Shown here piece after piece: positions 26,961 through 36,210 of a stretch of DNA of 64,000 bases. The notes beneath the pieces were generated by a model that worked only from the letters and a program-made list of their open reading frames with translations, was not told the DNA's origin and ran no database searches. The position numbers and the translations under genes were made by a program. The DNA comes from Pontimicrobium aquaticum (lineage in GTDB: Bacteria > Bacteroidota > Bacteroidia > Flavobacteriales > Flavobacteriaceae): positions 113,431-177,430 of the forward strand of contig NZ_SUPL01000007.1 of assembly GCF_005047595.1 (NCBI RefSeq), given 5' to 3'. Within the stretch, counting starts at the first letter, position 1. Each line of letters opens with the position of its first letter.

Positions 26961-27350
26961 TTAATTTGATTCTTCTTTTTGCAAAGCTTTTAATATTAAT
27001 ATTCCGATCCTGGCAATGATAAAAGTGAATAAGCCAAACATAGCTGTTAATAGCGACACTTTAAGTCCGCTTGCAAAAATGGCTGGATCTGGATTTCCCA
27101 TGGCTTCAACCGAATCGAAAGCTGAAATCAGTCCTAAAATTGATGCAAAAAAACCAATAACCAAACCTAAAAGACTACTATCTATAGCTAGTTTGAGCAT
27201 TTTTTTAGAGGTAGTAATGCTCTTGTTTAAATTTGCAAATCCTTTAATCAAAAAGAAAATGGATAGCAATAAACAAATAAGGATTAACGACATCATGAGT
27301 GTTCCGCCTTCAGTAAAAATATTTGCAACGAGTATAAATAAGAATTTCAT
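26961..27350 (-). CDS. MotA/TolQ/ExbB-like membrane protein
   Basis: 129 residues from ATG 27350. An upstream in-frame start at 27446 is unlikely because a strong promoter lies between. Three hydrophobic segments are seen: near residues 15-36, 60-80 and 100-120. The second and third, SSLLGLVIGFFASILGLISAF and SGLKVSLLTAMFGLFTFIIARI in two pieces, match the paired helices of the TolQ/ExbB/MotA proton-channel family. It is shorter than ExbB and has no ExbD/TolR partner beside it. The two secreted esterases follow on the same strand. A role in energising transport is therefore possible but unsupported by a partner gene. Confidence 0.7.
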   Translation of the reverse strand: MKFLFILVANIFTEGGTLMMSLILICLLLSIFFLIKGFANLNKSITTSKKMLKLAIDSSLLGLVIGFFASILGLISAFDSVEAMGNPDPAIFASGLKVSLLTAMFGLFTFIIARIGILILKALQKEESN

Positions 27351-27374
27351 ATATAATGGTTTAAAAAGATTAAT

Positions 27375-27404
27375 CAAACATAGTTTATTTGCTGTTCTTA
27401 ACAA
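27375..27404 (-). promoter_or_regulatory. Promoter of the ExbB-like/esterase operon
   Basis: Minus strand TTG (27404-27402), 19-base spacer, TATGTTTG (27382-27375). Predicted start is near 27368, 18 bases before the ATG at 27350. This separates the three-gene unit from the upstream serine hydrolase gene. Confidence 0.68.
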
Positions 27405-27472
27405 CAATAATGCGACGAATAACAAGTTTAACAACTTATTTAACATGCATTAAAAACATTAATAAAGAGGTT

Positions 27473-28801
27473 TTACTTTTTTCTAGTGAATTTTATAGCT
27501 TTCTTATCTGCTTGTTTAAACATAACTGATTGTTCGCTAAGATTAAAGTTTAGTTTTATCTGCAAAGCTTCAAATGCAAATTCATGTTTTTTTGTAGGAA
27601 CTAAGTCTTTTAAGTCACTGCCTTCAGGAGCGCCTTTTAATATCGTTCCGTTTGCTTCAAAAACAAGATCATATGGTGTTTCAGTACTTTCGTAAACTCC
27701 TGTATATTGTTTTACTTCATCTTCGGTTAACTCAATCTTATTAAACGTTGGCAGCATAATATCCATGCCTAAACTTGCTTGAAATGCATTTAACATAATT
27801 TGCATTTTGCTGTAATTTAAAGCATTAGCTGTAAACGCTATGGTTGTTTTAAACTCAGGGACATATACCAACATGGATTGAAACCCATCAATACCTCCTT
27901 CATGTCCAAAAAGGGTTTGTCCCTGCACATTAGATTTAAAAATACCTTTGCAAAAGTCTTCATTAGCTGGTGTAGTCATCGCTTTTAAACTCTCTCTACT
28001 AATAATTTCATTGTTAAATAACGCTTCCATAAATGCTATAAGATCGGTTGTATTAGACACAATACCTCCAGCGCCTCCAGGTAAACTCATATGTGTTTCA
28101 GGAGATTGTTGCCAAAGCTCATTAGCGTATGTGTACGAATGACATTCTTTATTATTAATATTAATGTCGCTGCCATAATAAGTGTTTGTTAATCCCAATT
28201 TGTTCACTATTCTAGTGTTTAAGGCATCGGCATATGTTTTATTATCTAAGCGTTCTATTATATAGCCTAATAATAAATAATTGGTATTACTATATTCATA
28301 CTTTTCACCTGGTTGGAACATAGTGTCGAATTTTTTAATTCTAGAAAGCATCTCTATAGGTGTTGTTGGTTTACTTTTCCAAGTACCAAACTCCGCTGCA
28401 TTAGTAAGGTTATACAAGCCACTACTATGCGTTAGTAAATGCTCGATTGTAATTTTTGAGGCATTTTTAACCCGAGGAAAATGCACAGATAGCTTTGTGT
28501 TTAAGGAAAGCTTACCTTCTTCGATAAGCTGAAAAATCATGGTTGCAGTAAAGGTTTTTGTTATAGAACCTATTTTATATTTTGATGAAGCAGTGGCTTC
28601 TCCTTTTTTGGCATAGTTTAAGTATTGATAGCCTACAGATTTTTGATAAATTGACTGCCTGTTTTTAGAGATTTCCAGACTACCCATTAATTTGTTATTT
28701 TTTAATAATAAATCTAAAAACTGATCTAGTTTTTCAAAGTTTGGTGTTTGAGCAAAACTAAACGTACTGATGCTTAGTAGAATAATGAATAATTGTTTCA
28801 T
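27473..28801 (-). CDS. Secreted serine hydrolase, beta-lactamase/penicillin-binding-like (PF00144)
   Basis: 442 residues from ATG 28801, which opens directly with a signal peptide (MKQLFIILLSISTFSFAQ). An in-frame start at 28849 would put 16 polar residues before it. The class C/serine hydrolase marks are present: S-x2-K in IGSITKTFTA, Y-x-N in YEYSNTNYLLLGY, and the third motif in LFGHEGGIDGF. LLTHSSGLYNL is also typical. A carboxyl domain of about 100 residues (VKQYTGVYES onward) is of the kind often found behind such domains. Most relatives are esterases or peptidases rather than antibiotic-destroying enzymes. It is divergent from the LytS-type kinase gene. Confidence 0.88.
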   Translation of the reverse strand: MKQLFIILLSISTFSFAQTPNFEKLDQFLDLLLKNNKLMGSLEISKNRQSIYQKSVGYQYLNYAKKGEATASSKYKIGSITKTFTATMIFQLIEEGKLSLNTKLSVHFPRVKNASKITIEHLLTHSSGLYNLTNAAEFGTWKSKPTTPIEMLSRIKKFDTMFQPGEKYEYSNTNYLLLGYIIERLDNKTYADALNTRIVNKLGLTNTYYGSDININNKECHSYTYANELWQQSPETHMSLPGGAGGIVSNTTDLIAFMEALFNNEIISRESLKAMTTPANEDFCKGIFKSNVQGQTLFGHEGGIDGFQSMLVYVPEFKTTIAFTANALNYSKMQIMLNAFQASLGMDIMLPTFNKIELTEDEVKQYTGVYESTETPYDLVFEANGTILKGAPEGSDLKDLVPTKKHEFAFEALQIKLNFNLSEQSVMFKQADKKAIKFTRKK

Positions 28802-28988
28802 GATTTTATTTTTATATAATTTGAAACAAACATATTTCACAACCGTCAATTAAAAATTAAAATGCGATAGATAACATAATTAATAATAGTTACTACCTAA
28901 ATGCTAAAACAAGTCCTAAATCCGTCGTTCATCTACAAAACTACAATTGACTTAATAATTATAGTATTATTGTAACTTAATATATAGA

Positions 28989-30041
28989 ATGTTTACAAAA
29001 GAAGTCGTTTTAAAAAAAGTAGTTCAAGTATTACTGCACATAGTTTTTTGGTGTGGTGTACTTTTATTTTTCACTTACTTTTTTGGGTTTGAGAGTAATG
29101 ATGATGCGTATATTATGACGTTTTCATTCTTTTTAATGCCAATAACAATAGCTACAACTTACGTTTCAATTTATAAGTTAATCCCAGATTATTTAATTAA
29201 TAAGAGGTATTTTTTATTTGGTCTTTACAGTTTGTACACGCTCATTATTTCGGGTTACTTAATATTGGTTTCGGTATTTTTTGGATTAGGTTATCTATCT
29301 GAATTTAAATACAATAATGCAAATCAATTAAACAAAAATCTGTTTTTTGTTATGATTGCAGTATATCTAGTCGTTATTGTAGTAAGTGCTTTTAAGCTAT
29401 TAAAACTAAATTTAAAACACGCTGAAAAGACTAAAATACTTGTAACACAAATATTAGAAACACAATTAAAATTAAAAGAACAAGAGCTAAACTATTTAAA
29501 AATGCAAATACATCCACACTTCTTGTTTAATACCTTAAATACGATGTATGGATTTGCCTTAAAAAAAGCCGATGAAACTCCAGAAATGATATTAAAGCTT
29601 TCTAACTTATTGGACTATTTACTTTATCAAGAAGATAAACCTTTTGTGCTCCTATCAGAAGAAATAAGCCATATTAAAGACTACATAGAGTTGGAACGTA
29701 TGCGTTTTAATGACACGCTAAATGTTAATTTTAAATGCAAAAATACAGTAGAAACTATGACGATAGCACCAATGCTATTATTGCCCTTTATTGAAAACAG
29801 TTTTAAGCATGGTAGCTTAAAAAATGGTATATTAATAATAAACATTAACTTATCGAGTACTAAAGATGGCATTGATTTTTTTATTGAAAATACGCATAAC
29901 AAATCTGAAGACCTCAATAAAGGTATTGGTTTGCAAAATATACAGAAACGATTGGAATTGCTTTATAAGAATAACTACAACTTAGATATTGATGCTGACA
30001 CTAATCATTTTAAAGTTCGCTTAAAACTAAAAATCAAATAG
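28989..30041 (+). CDS. LytS/YehU-type sensor histidine kinase
   Basis: 350 residues. Four hydrophobic segments lie in the first ~140 residues and form a membrane sensor without a large outside domain. They are followed by a short coiled coil and the PF06580 kinase core. The phospho-acceptor is His175 in QIHPHFLFNTLNTM. The ATP-binding part has PFIENSFKHG and GIGLQNIQKRLELLY. It partners the LytTR regulator, whose GTG start overlaps its stop by one base. The signal is unknown. It is divergent from the secreted serine hydrolase, which is a plausible target. Confidence 0.92.
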   Translation: MFTKEVVLKKVVQVLLHIVFWCGVLLFFTYFFGFESNDDAYIMTFSFFLMPITIATTYVSIYKLIPDYLINKRYFLFGLYSLYTLIISGYLILVSVFFGLGYLSEFKYNNANQLNKNLFFVMIAVYLVVIVVSAFKLLKLNLKHAEKTKILVTQILETQLKLKEQELNYLKMQIHPHFLFNTLNTMYGFALKKADETPEMILKLSNLLDYLLYQEDKPFVLLSEEISHIKDYIELERMRFNDTLNVNFKCKNTVETMTIAPMLLLPFIENSFKHGSLKNGILIININLSSTKDGIDFFIENTHNKSEDLNKGIGLQNIQKRLELLYKNNYNLDIDADTNHFKVRLKLKIK

Positions 30042-30757
30042 TGAAATCTGCAAAAAACATATTGTCCATTATTGTAGATGATGAGTCTATCGCCAGGGAT
30101 ATTATAACAACGCATCTTTCTAAAATAGATAATATTAAAGTAATAGCAAGTTGCAGCAATGCAATGGAAGCGTTTAATATTATTAGTAACAACAAAATTG
30201 ACTTAGTGTTTTTAGACATTAATATGCCAGAAATTTCAGGGATTTCGTTTGCTAAATCAATAAACAAAGACATTAAAATTATTTTCACAACAGCTTATCG
30301 GGATTATGCAGTTGAAGGTTTTGAGTTACAAGCTGTTGATTATTTGCTAAAACCAATTTCGTTTGACCGTTTGTTAAAAGCTGTGAACACCTATTTTGAA
30401 GTTTATAGTAAACCAAATAAAAATCCTCAAAACCTTAGTGAGAATAATGACTTTATGTTTGTTCGCGCTAACAGACAAATGATTAAAATTGACTTTATTG
30501 ACATTTATTATATAGAAAGTTATAGCGATTACATTAAAATTCATTTAGAAAATAAAACCATTGTTACGCGAGAAACTATTAGTGCTATAGAAGCAAAACT
30601 TCCAAGGGATAAATTTCTTAGAATCCATAGATCTTATATTGTTGCTCTAAATAAAATAGCATCATTTACCAATGAACAAATAGTTGTTAAAAACAAATCA
30701 CTTACCATTAGCAGAAGCTATAAAAATGAGGTGTTGGAAATATTAAGTAAATACTAA
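30041..30757 (+). CDS. LytTR-family response regulator
   Basis: 238 residues starting at GTG 30041 in the overlap TAGTG. The receiver domain (8-120) has the acidic pair VDDES, the phospho-acceptor Asp59 in LVFLDINMPEISG, the conserved FTTAYRDYAVEGFELQ and the Lys in LLKPIS. The LytTR DNA-binding domain (about 138-238) has ADYCH-like FIDIYYIESYSDYIKIHL, PRDKFLRIHRSYIVALNKI and LTISRSYKNEVLEIL. It acts with the kinase encoded just upstream. LytTR proteins bind paired direct repeats. I did not find a convincing pair in the 187 bases between the kinase and serine hydrolase genes. Confidence 0.94.
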   Translation: MKSAKNILSIIVDDESIARDIITTHLSKIDNIKVIASCSNAMEAFNIISNNKIDLVFLDINMPEISGISFAKSINKDIKIIFTTAYRDYAVEGFELQAVDYLLKPISFDRLLKAVNTYFEVYSKPNKNPQNLSENNDFMFVRANRQMIKIDFIDIYYIESYSDYIKIHLENKTIVTRETISAIEAKLPRDKFLRIHRSYIVALNKIASFTNEQIVVKNKSLTISRSYKNEVLEILSKY

Positions 30758-30912
30758 TAAGAAACATACACTATAGCAGCTTATCAATAAATTAACACCA
30801 TAGATACCCTATGATAATTAAAAAATTTAATGATTAATTAAATATATAATTAGTCTGTTATTTTAATATTTCATTAATTTGAAGCTCATATAAATCCATA
30901 AAAAATCCTGTT

Positions 30913-31692
30913 TTGAAATTAAAATTTATAGCGTTACTTGTTTTGCCATTACTGTTATCATCCTCTAAGAATACTCCAGATTTTTGGGGACAAACAGGAC
31001 ATCGTGTTGTTGGGGAAATAGCTCAAAAACATTTAAAACCGAACACTAAACGACAATTAAAAAAACTATTACAGCAAAAATCCTTGGCCTTTGTTTCTAC
31101 ATTTGCCGATGAAATAAAGTCTGATAGTCGTTACGGTAAATTTTATACTTGGCACTTTATTAATATGCCATTAGAAAGTGATTACGAAGCGTCTGAAAAA
31201 AATCCGAAAGGCGATTTAGTGTCTGGAATAAATTATTGTACGAGCATTATAAGCGACAAGAATGCTACCACCGACGATAAAGTTTTCTATTTAAAACTAT
31301 TAGTTCATTTAATTGGCGATCTGCACCAGCCAATGCATATTGGGTTGCTAGAAGATAAGGGCGGTAATGATTTTAAAGTACAATGGCATTATAAAGATTC
31401 TAACCTTCATCGTGTTTGGGACTCAGAAATGATTGACACCTATGATATGGGTTATATAGAACTCGCCAAAAATGCTGATGTTTTAACAAAAGCTGAAGTT
31501 AAACAAATACAAGAAGGAACTGTAATAGATTGGGTAAACGAAACCCACCAGTTAACCAAAAAAGTATATGCATCTGTAAATCATGATGATAACCTTAGGT
31601 ATCGCTACTCATATAACAACCTTAACACTGTTAGGGATCAGCTTCAAATTGCTGGTGTTAGATTAGCCAAAGTATTAAACGATTTGTTTTAA
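30913..31692 (+). CDS. Secreted S1/P1-type nuclease
   Basis: 259 residues from TTG 30913. No ATG is available upstream, and the reading begins directly with a signal peptide (KLKFIALLVLPLLLSS). The mature protein should begin at or near Trp25, whose free amino group is a zinc ligand in this family, within WGQTGHRVVGEIA (His30 nearby). Further zinc-binding blocks are YTWHFINMP, HLIGDLHQPMHIGL, GGNDFKVQW and NLHRVWDSEMI, so the trinuclear site looks complete. The enzyme degrades single-stranded nucleic acids and 3'-nucleotides outside the cytoplasm, useful for phosphate or nucleoside scavenging. A strong hairpin follows. Confidence 0.93.
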   Translation: MKLKFIALLVLPLLLSSSKNTPDFWGQTGHRVVGEIAQKHLKPNTKRQLKKLLQQKSLAFVSTFADEIKSDSRYGKFYTWHFINMPLESDYEASEKNPKGDLVSGINYCTSIISDKNATTDDKVFYLKLLVHLIGDLHQPMHIGLLEDKGGNDFKVQWHYKDSNLHRVWDSEMIDTYDMGYIELAKNADVLTKAEVKQIQEGTVIDWVNETHQLTKKVYASVNHDDNLRYRYSYNNLNTVRDQLQIAGVRLAKVLNDLF

Positions 31693-31713
31693 GGAATAAA
31701 ATAAGTGCAAAAT

Positions 31714-31748
31714 AAAACAGCAGCTTATTATTATAGGCTGCTGTTTTT
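31714..31748. terminator. Bidirectional terminator between nuclease and lpdA genes
   Basis: Stem AAAACAGCAGC (31714-31724) and GCTGCTGTTTT (31737-31747) with a 12-base loop and T residues after it. A-rich sequence before the stem lets it serve lpdA on the other strand. Confidence 0.8.
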
Positions 31749-31769
31749 GTTTGTTATGTATAATTTTAT

Positions 31770-33170
31770 TTATACATGTAAAGCCCTATCATCAGTCGCA
31801 GCTAAAGCTGCTTCTTTAATGGCTTCAGTAAATGTTGGATGCGCATGTGACATACGAGATACGTCTTCAGCAGATGCTCTATATTCCATAGCTACTACTG
31901 CTTCAGCAATCATATCGGCTGCTCTAGCGCCAACCATGTGCACACCTAAAATTTCATCGGTATTTTTATCTGCAAGAATTTTTACAAAACCGTCTAAATC
32001 CATACTTGCTCTACTACGCCCTAAAGCACGCATTGGAAACTGACCAACTTTATAATCTACTCCAGCTTCTTTTAGTTGCTCTTCTGTTTTCCCAACAGCA
32101 GCAACTTCTGGCCAGGTATAAACAACACCTGGAATTAAATTATAATCTATGTGTGGTTTTTGTCCTGCAATAATTTCAGCTACAAACACACCTTCTTCTT
32201 CCGCTTTATGTGCTAACATAGCGCCTTTAACTACATCACCAATAGCGTAAATATTAGAAACATTGGTTTGTAAATGCTCATTTACTTCCACTTGTCCTCT
32301 ATCATTTAATTTTACTCCAGCAGCTTCGGCGTTTAAACCATCAGTATAAGGACGACGACCAACTGACACTAAACAATAATCGCCTTTAAATTCTATTTCT
32401 TGTCCTTTTTTATTATCTGCTTTTACAATCACTTCATCTCCTACTCTCTCAACAGATTTTACCTTATGGGATGCATTTATTTTAAATTTTTGCTTTTTAA
32501 GTACTTTATTAAGCTCTTTAGACAACCCAGAATCCATCGTTGGAATAATTCGATCCATATATTCAACTACAGTAACTTCGGCTCCTAAACGTTTGTAAAC
32601 CTGACCTAGTTCAATACCTATTACACCACCACCAATAACTATTAAATGCTTTGGAATTTCTTTAAGTTTTAAAGCTTCTGTAGAGGTAATAATACGCTCT
32701 TTGTCTATGTTGATAAAAGGAAGGCTTGATGGCTTTGAACCCGTAGCTATAATGGTATTTTTAGCTTCAATTTCGGTAGTTTCCTCTCCAGATATTGTAA
32801 TATGCGTAGCGTCTTTAAAGCTTCCTAAGCCTTGATAAACATCAATTTTATTCTTCTTCATTAAGAAATCAATACCTCCTGTAGTTTGATCTACAACCGA
32901 TTGCTTTCTAGCAATCATTTGCTCTAAATTCACTTTTACTTCACCAGGAATTTCAATTCCATGTGCTTCAAAATGTTTTACAGCATCTTCATAGTGATGA
33001 GAAGAATCTAAAAGCGCTTTGCTTGGTATGCAACCAACGTTTAAACACGTGCCTCCAAGTGTCGAGTATTTTTCAATAATTGCAGTTTTCATTCCTAATT
33101 GTGCGCAACGTATGGCTGCTACATAACCTCCAGGGCCAGAGCCTATAATGGCTACATCGTATGAATTCAT
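31770..33170 (-). CDS. lpdA: Dihydrolipoyl dehydrogenase (E3)
   Basis: 466 residues, full length. The FAD site is DVAIIGSGPGGYVAAI, the redox disulphide is Cys42 and Cys47 in GGTCLNVGCIPS, and the NAD site is LIVIGGGVIGIELG. The second FAD block is YAIGDVVKGAMLAHKAEEEG. The carboxyl interface has the His-Glu pair in SHAHPTFTEAIKEA. It reoxidises lipoamide in the 2-oxo acid dehydrogenase complexes and the glycine cleavage system. No E1 or E2 genes are adjacent. A full promoter lies just upstream (33202-33231), so the gene is transcribed alone and ends at a shared hairpin. Confidence 0.97.
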   Translation of the reverse strand: MNSYDVAIIGSGPGGYVAAIRCAQLGMKTAIIEKYSTLGGTCLNVGCIPSKALLDSSHHYEDAVKHFEAHGIEIPGEVKVNLEQMIARKQSVVDQTTGGIDFLMKKNKIDVYQGLGSFKDATHITISGEETTEIEAKNTIIATGSKPSSLPFINIDKERIITSTEALKLKEIPKHLIVIGGGVIGIELGQVYKRLGAEVTVVEYMDRIIPTMDSGLSKELNKVLKKQKFKINASHKVKSVERVGDEVIVKADNKKGQEIEFKGDYCLVSVGRRPYTDGLNAEAAGVKLNDRGQVEVNEHLQTNVSNIYAIGDVVKGAMLAHKAEEEGVFVAEIIAGQKPHIDYNLIPGVVYTWPEVAAVGKTEEQLKEAGVDYKVGQFPMRALGRSRASMDLDGFVKILADKNTDEILGVHMVGARAADMIAEAVVAMEYRASAEDVSRMSHAHPTFTEAIKEAALAATDDRALHV

Positions 33171-33201
33171 AAAGTTTGCTTTCTAAAAAATTATTTAACT
33201 A

Positions 33202-33231
33202 CAAAAGTACAAACATATCTATTAATGACAA
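33202..33231 (-). promoter_or_regulatory. Promoter of lpdA
   Basis: Minus strand TTG (33231-33229), 19-base spacer, TACTTTTG (33209-33202), about 31 bases before the ATG. A second -7-like box TATGTTTG (33217-33210) lies directly beside it. Confidence 0.7.
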
Positions 33232-33270
33232 TGCATAAAATGAGGTAGTTTTATTGAATTCTTCCATAAA

Positions 33271-34998
33271 CTACTCGTCGGTAACTTTAAATGTTTTTGA
33301 TAATGAAATGGGCTCACCCTGCTCTGTAAATCCTTCAATTCTCAGTTCATATTGCCCAGTATTATCTGAAGTGAAAAAAGAAAAATTGCTTGTTTGATGG
33401 TTTAATTTTATACTTGGATTCCAAAATAGCTGTTTTCTATAATCTGGTATTCGGCTGTTTTGAGTTAGTAATTTTCCTTTGTAAGATACATTTTTGTAGT
33501 GTTTGATTTTTTCTAAATCATACAATTGAAATTTGTTAAATACAAAATCTCCAACTTTTCTATTAAAATCGTTATTAATTGTTTGAAATGCTATGACACC
33601 ATTAAAAATATCTGATCCCAAATAATATTTATTCTTAATTATGCTTATTGTTTTAATACTCTTTGCATTATAATTTACTAAAAGATTGGCGTCTTTAACA
33701 ATTATGCCATCGATAACTAGTAAAGGCGGAATGCTTTTATCGTAAGATCCATTTTGATTTAAAACAGCAAACTGAAAATTATCGTTAGAGACCTCATAAA
33801 TTTGTGCTTGGTTTATAATTTCAACAAATACTTCTTTCATCTCTGAGAATCTGTTATAATCGTCTAAATTATATTCTAAATCGTAGGAAGTACTAAATGG
33901 CAACTTAGATTCTTGTACTAATATTGAATCTGTTTTAGTAAATAAATAGGCATTATCTATTTGATTTAAAATACTTCTATCAAGAATTTTTGAGACTTCA
34001 CTTTCAAAAATTTCAAATTTATTAAAATTCAAGTCTTTGTAGTCTGCTTTAAATGAAGGTGCTATGTCTAGTTTATAATTGTCTGTATTGTTTTCAAAAA
34101 CTTGAACATATAAATCATTGTTATTATGATATTCACTAATGTTTAAATTAAAGGTACCAACCTCGTTTGTTTTTACAATATTAACCAAACCAGCGCTTGG
34201 TATTGATAGTGCAATTTTCTTATTTGAAACCTCTAGCGAATCACTCTTAAGTGTACCTTTTAAGATGTTTCCTCTAATTTCAGGGAAAGTCACAATATTG
34301 CTTTGCGAAATTGTTTTAGAAACAGTGTTATTTAATGACTTATAACTAGTGATTAATGATGGCGCAGATATGTTATTAACTTTATGAACCGAAATTGAAA
34401 CATCGCTTTGCAATACTTTGTTGGAAACAATGCTAAACCTTACTTCTTCGCGTGGTTTATAAACATTGTTTGCTAGTTTTAATTCGTAGTTTTTTGTTTG
34501 AATTGCTGCTGTACCTACTCTAGGTTGAGTATTTAAGCTGTCACTTTTTATAGTTTTTTCATTGATTTTTTTATATGGATTAATAACCTTTAAATCTGCT
34601 ATAAAAAACTTATTTTGTTGGTTATTGTTCATCCATAAGGTATATCCTATTAGTTTGTAATTTCCTGAAAGAATATCACTTGGTAATAAAAACTCGCCAT
34701 ACCCTAAACCATTATTTAAAGCTATTTTGTGCTTAAATACTACTTGACGATTCTCACCTACAAGTTCTACATAGCCTACTTTACTAATATTTGAAAGCTT
34801 ATTAGACAGGTTGTTTAAGCAATAAAACTTATAATATAAGGTTTCACCAGAAAAAAGTAATGACGAGTTATAATGTATAAAAACACTTTCTGTTGGAAAC
34901 TTTTTATCTGTAGATGATAGGATTGATTTATTTTGCCCATTTAAGTAAATAGCGAAAAAAACAAAACCTATAAATAAAACTATTTTCTTTATACTCAT
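33271..34998 (-). CDS. Secreted protein with MG2-like, regulatory and TonB-plug-like segments
   Basis: 575 residues with a signal peptide (ending LNGQ, residue 22). Residues ~28-140 resemble the macroglobulin MG2-type beta domain common in Bacteroidota (ESVFIHYNSSLLFSGETLYY). Residues ~240-300 resemble a carboxypeptidase-regulatory beta-sandwich. Residues ~423-472 (PPLLVIDGIIVKD, then SIKTISIIKNK and FNGVIAFQT) match the TonB-receptor plug pattern, yet no barrel follows. It is the last gene of a four-gene operon with a TonB receptor, seven bases behind the DUF4249 gene. A role as a periplasmic or surface partner of that receptor is inferred, and function is otherwise unknown. Confidence 0.72.
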   Translation of the reverse strand: MSIKKIVLFIGFVFFAIYLNGQNKSILSSTDKKFPTESVFIHYNSSLLFSGETLYYKFYCLNNLSNKLSNISKVGYVELVGENRQVVFKHKIALNNGLGYGEFLLPSDILSGNYKLIGYTLWMNNNQQNKFFIADLKVINPYKKINEKTIKSDSLNTQPRVGTAAIQTKNYELKLANNVYKPREEVRFSIVSNKVLQSDVSISVHKVNNISAPSLITSYKSLNNTVSKTISQSNIVTFPEIRGNILKGTLKSDSLEVSNKKIALSIPSAGLVNIVKTNEVGTFNLNISEYHNNNDLYVQVFENNTDNYKLDIAPSFKADYKDLNFNKFEIFESEVSKILDRSILNQIDNAYLFTKTDSILVQESKLPFSTSYDLEYNLDDYNRFSEMKEVFVEIINQAQIYEVSNDNFQFAVLNQNGSYDKSIPPLLVIDGIIVKDANLLVNYNAKSIKTISIIKNKYYLGSDIFNGVIAFQTINNDFNRKVGDFVFNKFQLYDLEKIKHYKNVSYKGKLLTQNSRIPDYRKQLFWNPSIKLNHQTSNFSFFTSDNTGQYELRIEGFTEQGEPISLSKTFKVTDE

Positions 34999-35005
34999 AT
35001 TATAA

Positions 35006-36199
35006 TTATTCTATCCAAAAACTTGGGATATCTGTACTTCCTTCTCTAGTACAATCTCCACAATTAGGCTGGGTTATTACATAAGGACCACTTCCATATT
35101 GATTTGTAATATTATCCTCAACATACATATAATGATTATCTTCTAAAAAAGGTAATAAAGTACAATCTCCTTCTTCAGCAATAGGAGGAGCAATTAAAAC
35201 GCATTCTTTTTCGGGTTTGTCCTCTCCAGGAAAAATGTCTTCAAAATTAAAAAACACCCTATTAGTTACTACTGATGACACTTCAAAATAGCCAATAACA
35301 TTTTCATTAGTATTAGTTTCAGAAAACATATTTCCTTGTACAAATCCTGTTTGAACTTGCGAAAGTGCATTGCCTTCCTGAATACTTTTATTTATTTTCT
35401 CATAATACGCATATGCATCTCTAGACTGAACGTATTGCTTTACTAAAATGCTATATCTATGTGCAATAATTGTATTAGATATAGGTATAAACCTAACACT
35501 AAAATCCCCAACTCTATCTTCATTTAAATTAACAGTATTGGTTTGTATGATGGTATTGGACAAAACAGTATTATAGCATGTTTTTTGCTCGGTTTGCTTT
35601 GGAACTAAGGTAAATGGGCTACCACATCCAAATCCGCTTGGAACAAGGTCTAACGAATTCCATAATGGCGCAATAATTTTATAGGTCTCCTCATATTCAT
35701 ATTTATAGTACTTTGAATTATTAGAGTCATCAAAACTATTTACTAAAATATCAACGCCAACAATACCATCATCATTTACGCGCCTTATAGGATTAATAGT
35801 TACAGGTTTTTTTCCTGAAACTAAACTCACGTCGCTTGAAAAATATTCGCGACCATTGCTTGTTATTATGTGCAATGTATAATGCCTTCCTTGAACAGCT
35901 CCAAATGAGGTTTGTGACAAGTATTTTCCAGGCTCAACTTCAATAAAATCATATTGATTTCCTAAATCATCATTTACTGTTACTTGTGCATTAGTTTCTG
36001 GTGAAACATAATGCTCGTCTATTGGTGTGGTATTGGTAATATATACTTCTTGTTGCTTAATTTCATCAGTGATTACACTATTGATGATGATTAATTTTTC
36101 GAAATTTTCAGAATCGTATTCAAAAGGTTCAACACAACTTCCTAGAAGTCCTATCATTATAAGAATTAATGCTTTTATGTTGTGTTTATAAAATTTCAT
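35006..36199 (-). CDS. DUF4249-family lipoprotein
   Basis: 397 residues with a lipoprotein signal and lipobox LLGSC (Cys22). The amino part (LIIINSVITDEIKQQEVYI, VTVNDDLGNQYDFIEVEPGKY, GRHYTLHI) is the DUF4249 pattern. A cysteine-rich tail follows (CTLLPFLED, then CGDCTREG), so disulphides or metal binding are possible. DUF4249 proteins are regularly encoded next to carboxypeptidase-regulatory TonB receptors in Bacteroidota and are presumed surface partners of the receptor, comparable in position to SusD. No ligand is known. It lies 11 bases behind the receptor gene. Confidence 0.88.
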   Translation of the reverse strand: MKFYKHNIKALILIMIGLLGSCVEPFEYDSENFEKLIIINSVITDEIKQQEVYITNTTPIDEHYVSPETNAQVTVNDDLGNQYDFIEVEPGKYLSQTSFGAVQGRHYTLHIITSNGREYFSSDVSLVSGKKPVTINPIRRVNDDGIVGVDILVNSFDDSNNSKYYKYEYEETYKIIAPLWNSLDLVPSGFGCGSPFTLVPKQTEQKTCYNTVLSNTIIQTNTVNLNEDRVGDFSVRFIPISNTIIAHRYSILVKQYVQSRDAYAYYEKINKSIQEGNALSQVQTGFVQGNMFSETNTNENVIGYFEVSSVVTNRVFFNFEDIFPGEDKPEKECVLIAPPIAEEGDCTLLPFLEDNHYMYVEDNITNQYGSGPYVITQPNCGDCTREGSTDIPSFWIE

Positions 36200-36210
36200 A
36201 AAACTTATAT

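Noticed and set aside
27351..27446. Longer amino end for the ExbB-like protein
   Set aside because: A complete promoter (27375-27404) lies inside this stretch, which makes ATG 27350 the better start.
28802..28988. LytTR-type paired repeat in the kinase/serine hydrolase gap
   Set aside because: No two copies of a LytTR-like 9-mer at the usual spacing were found.
31705..32043. Open frame of 112 codons on the plus strand
   Set aside because: It is antisense to the end of lpdA and its residues have no family pattern. The terminator hairpin at 31714 lies inside it.
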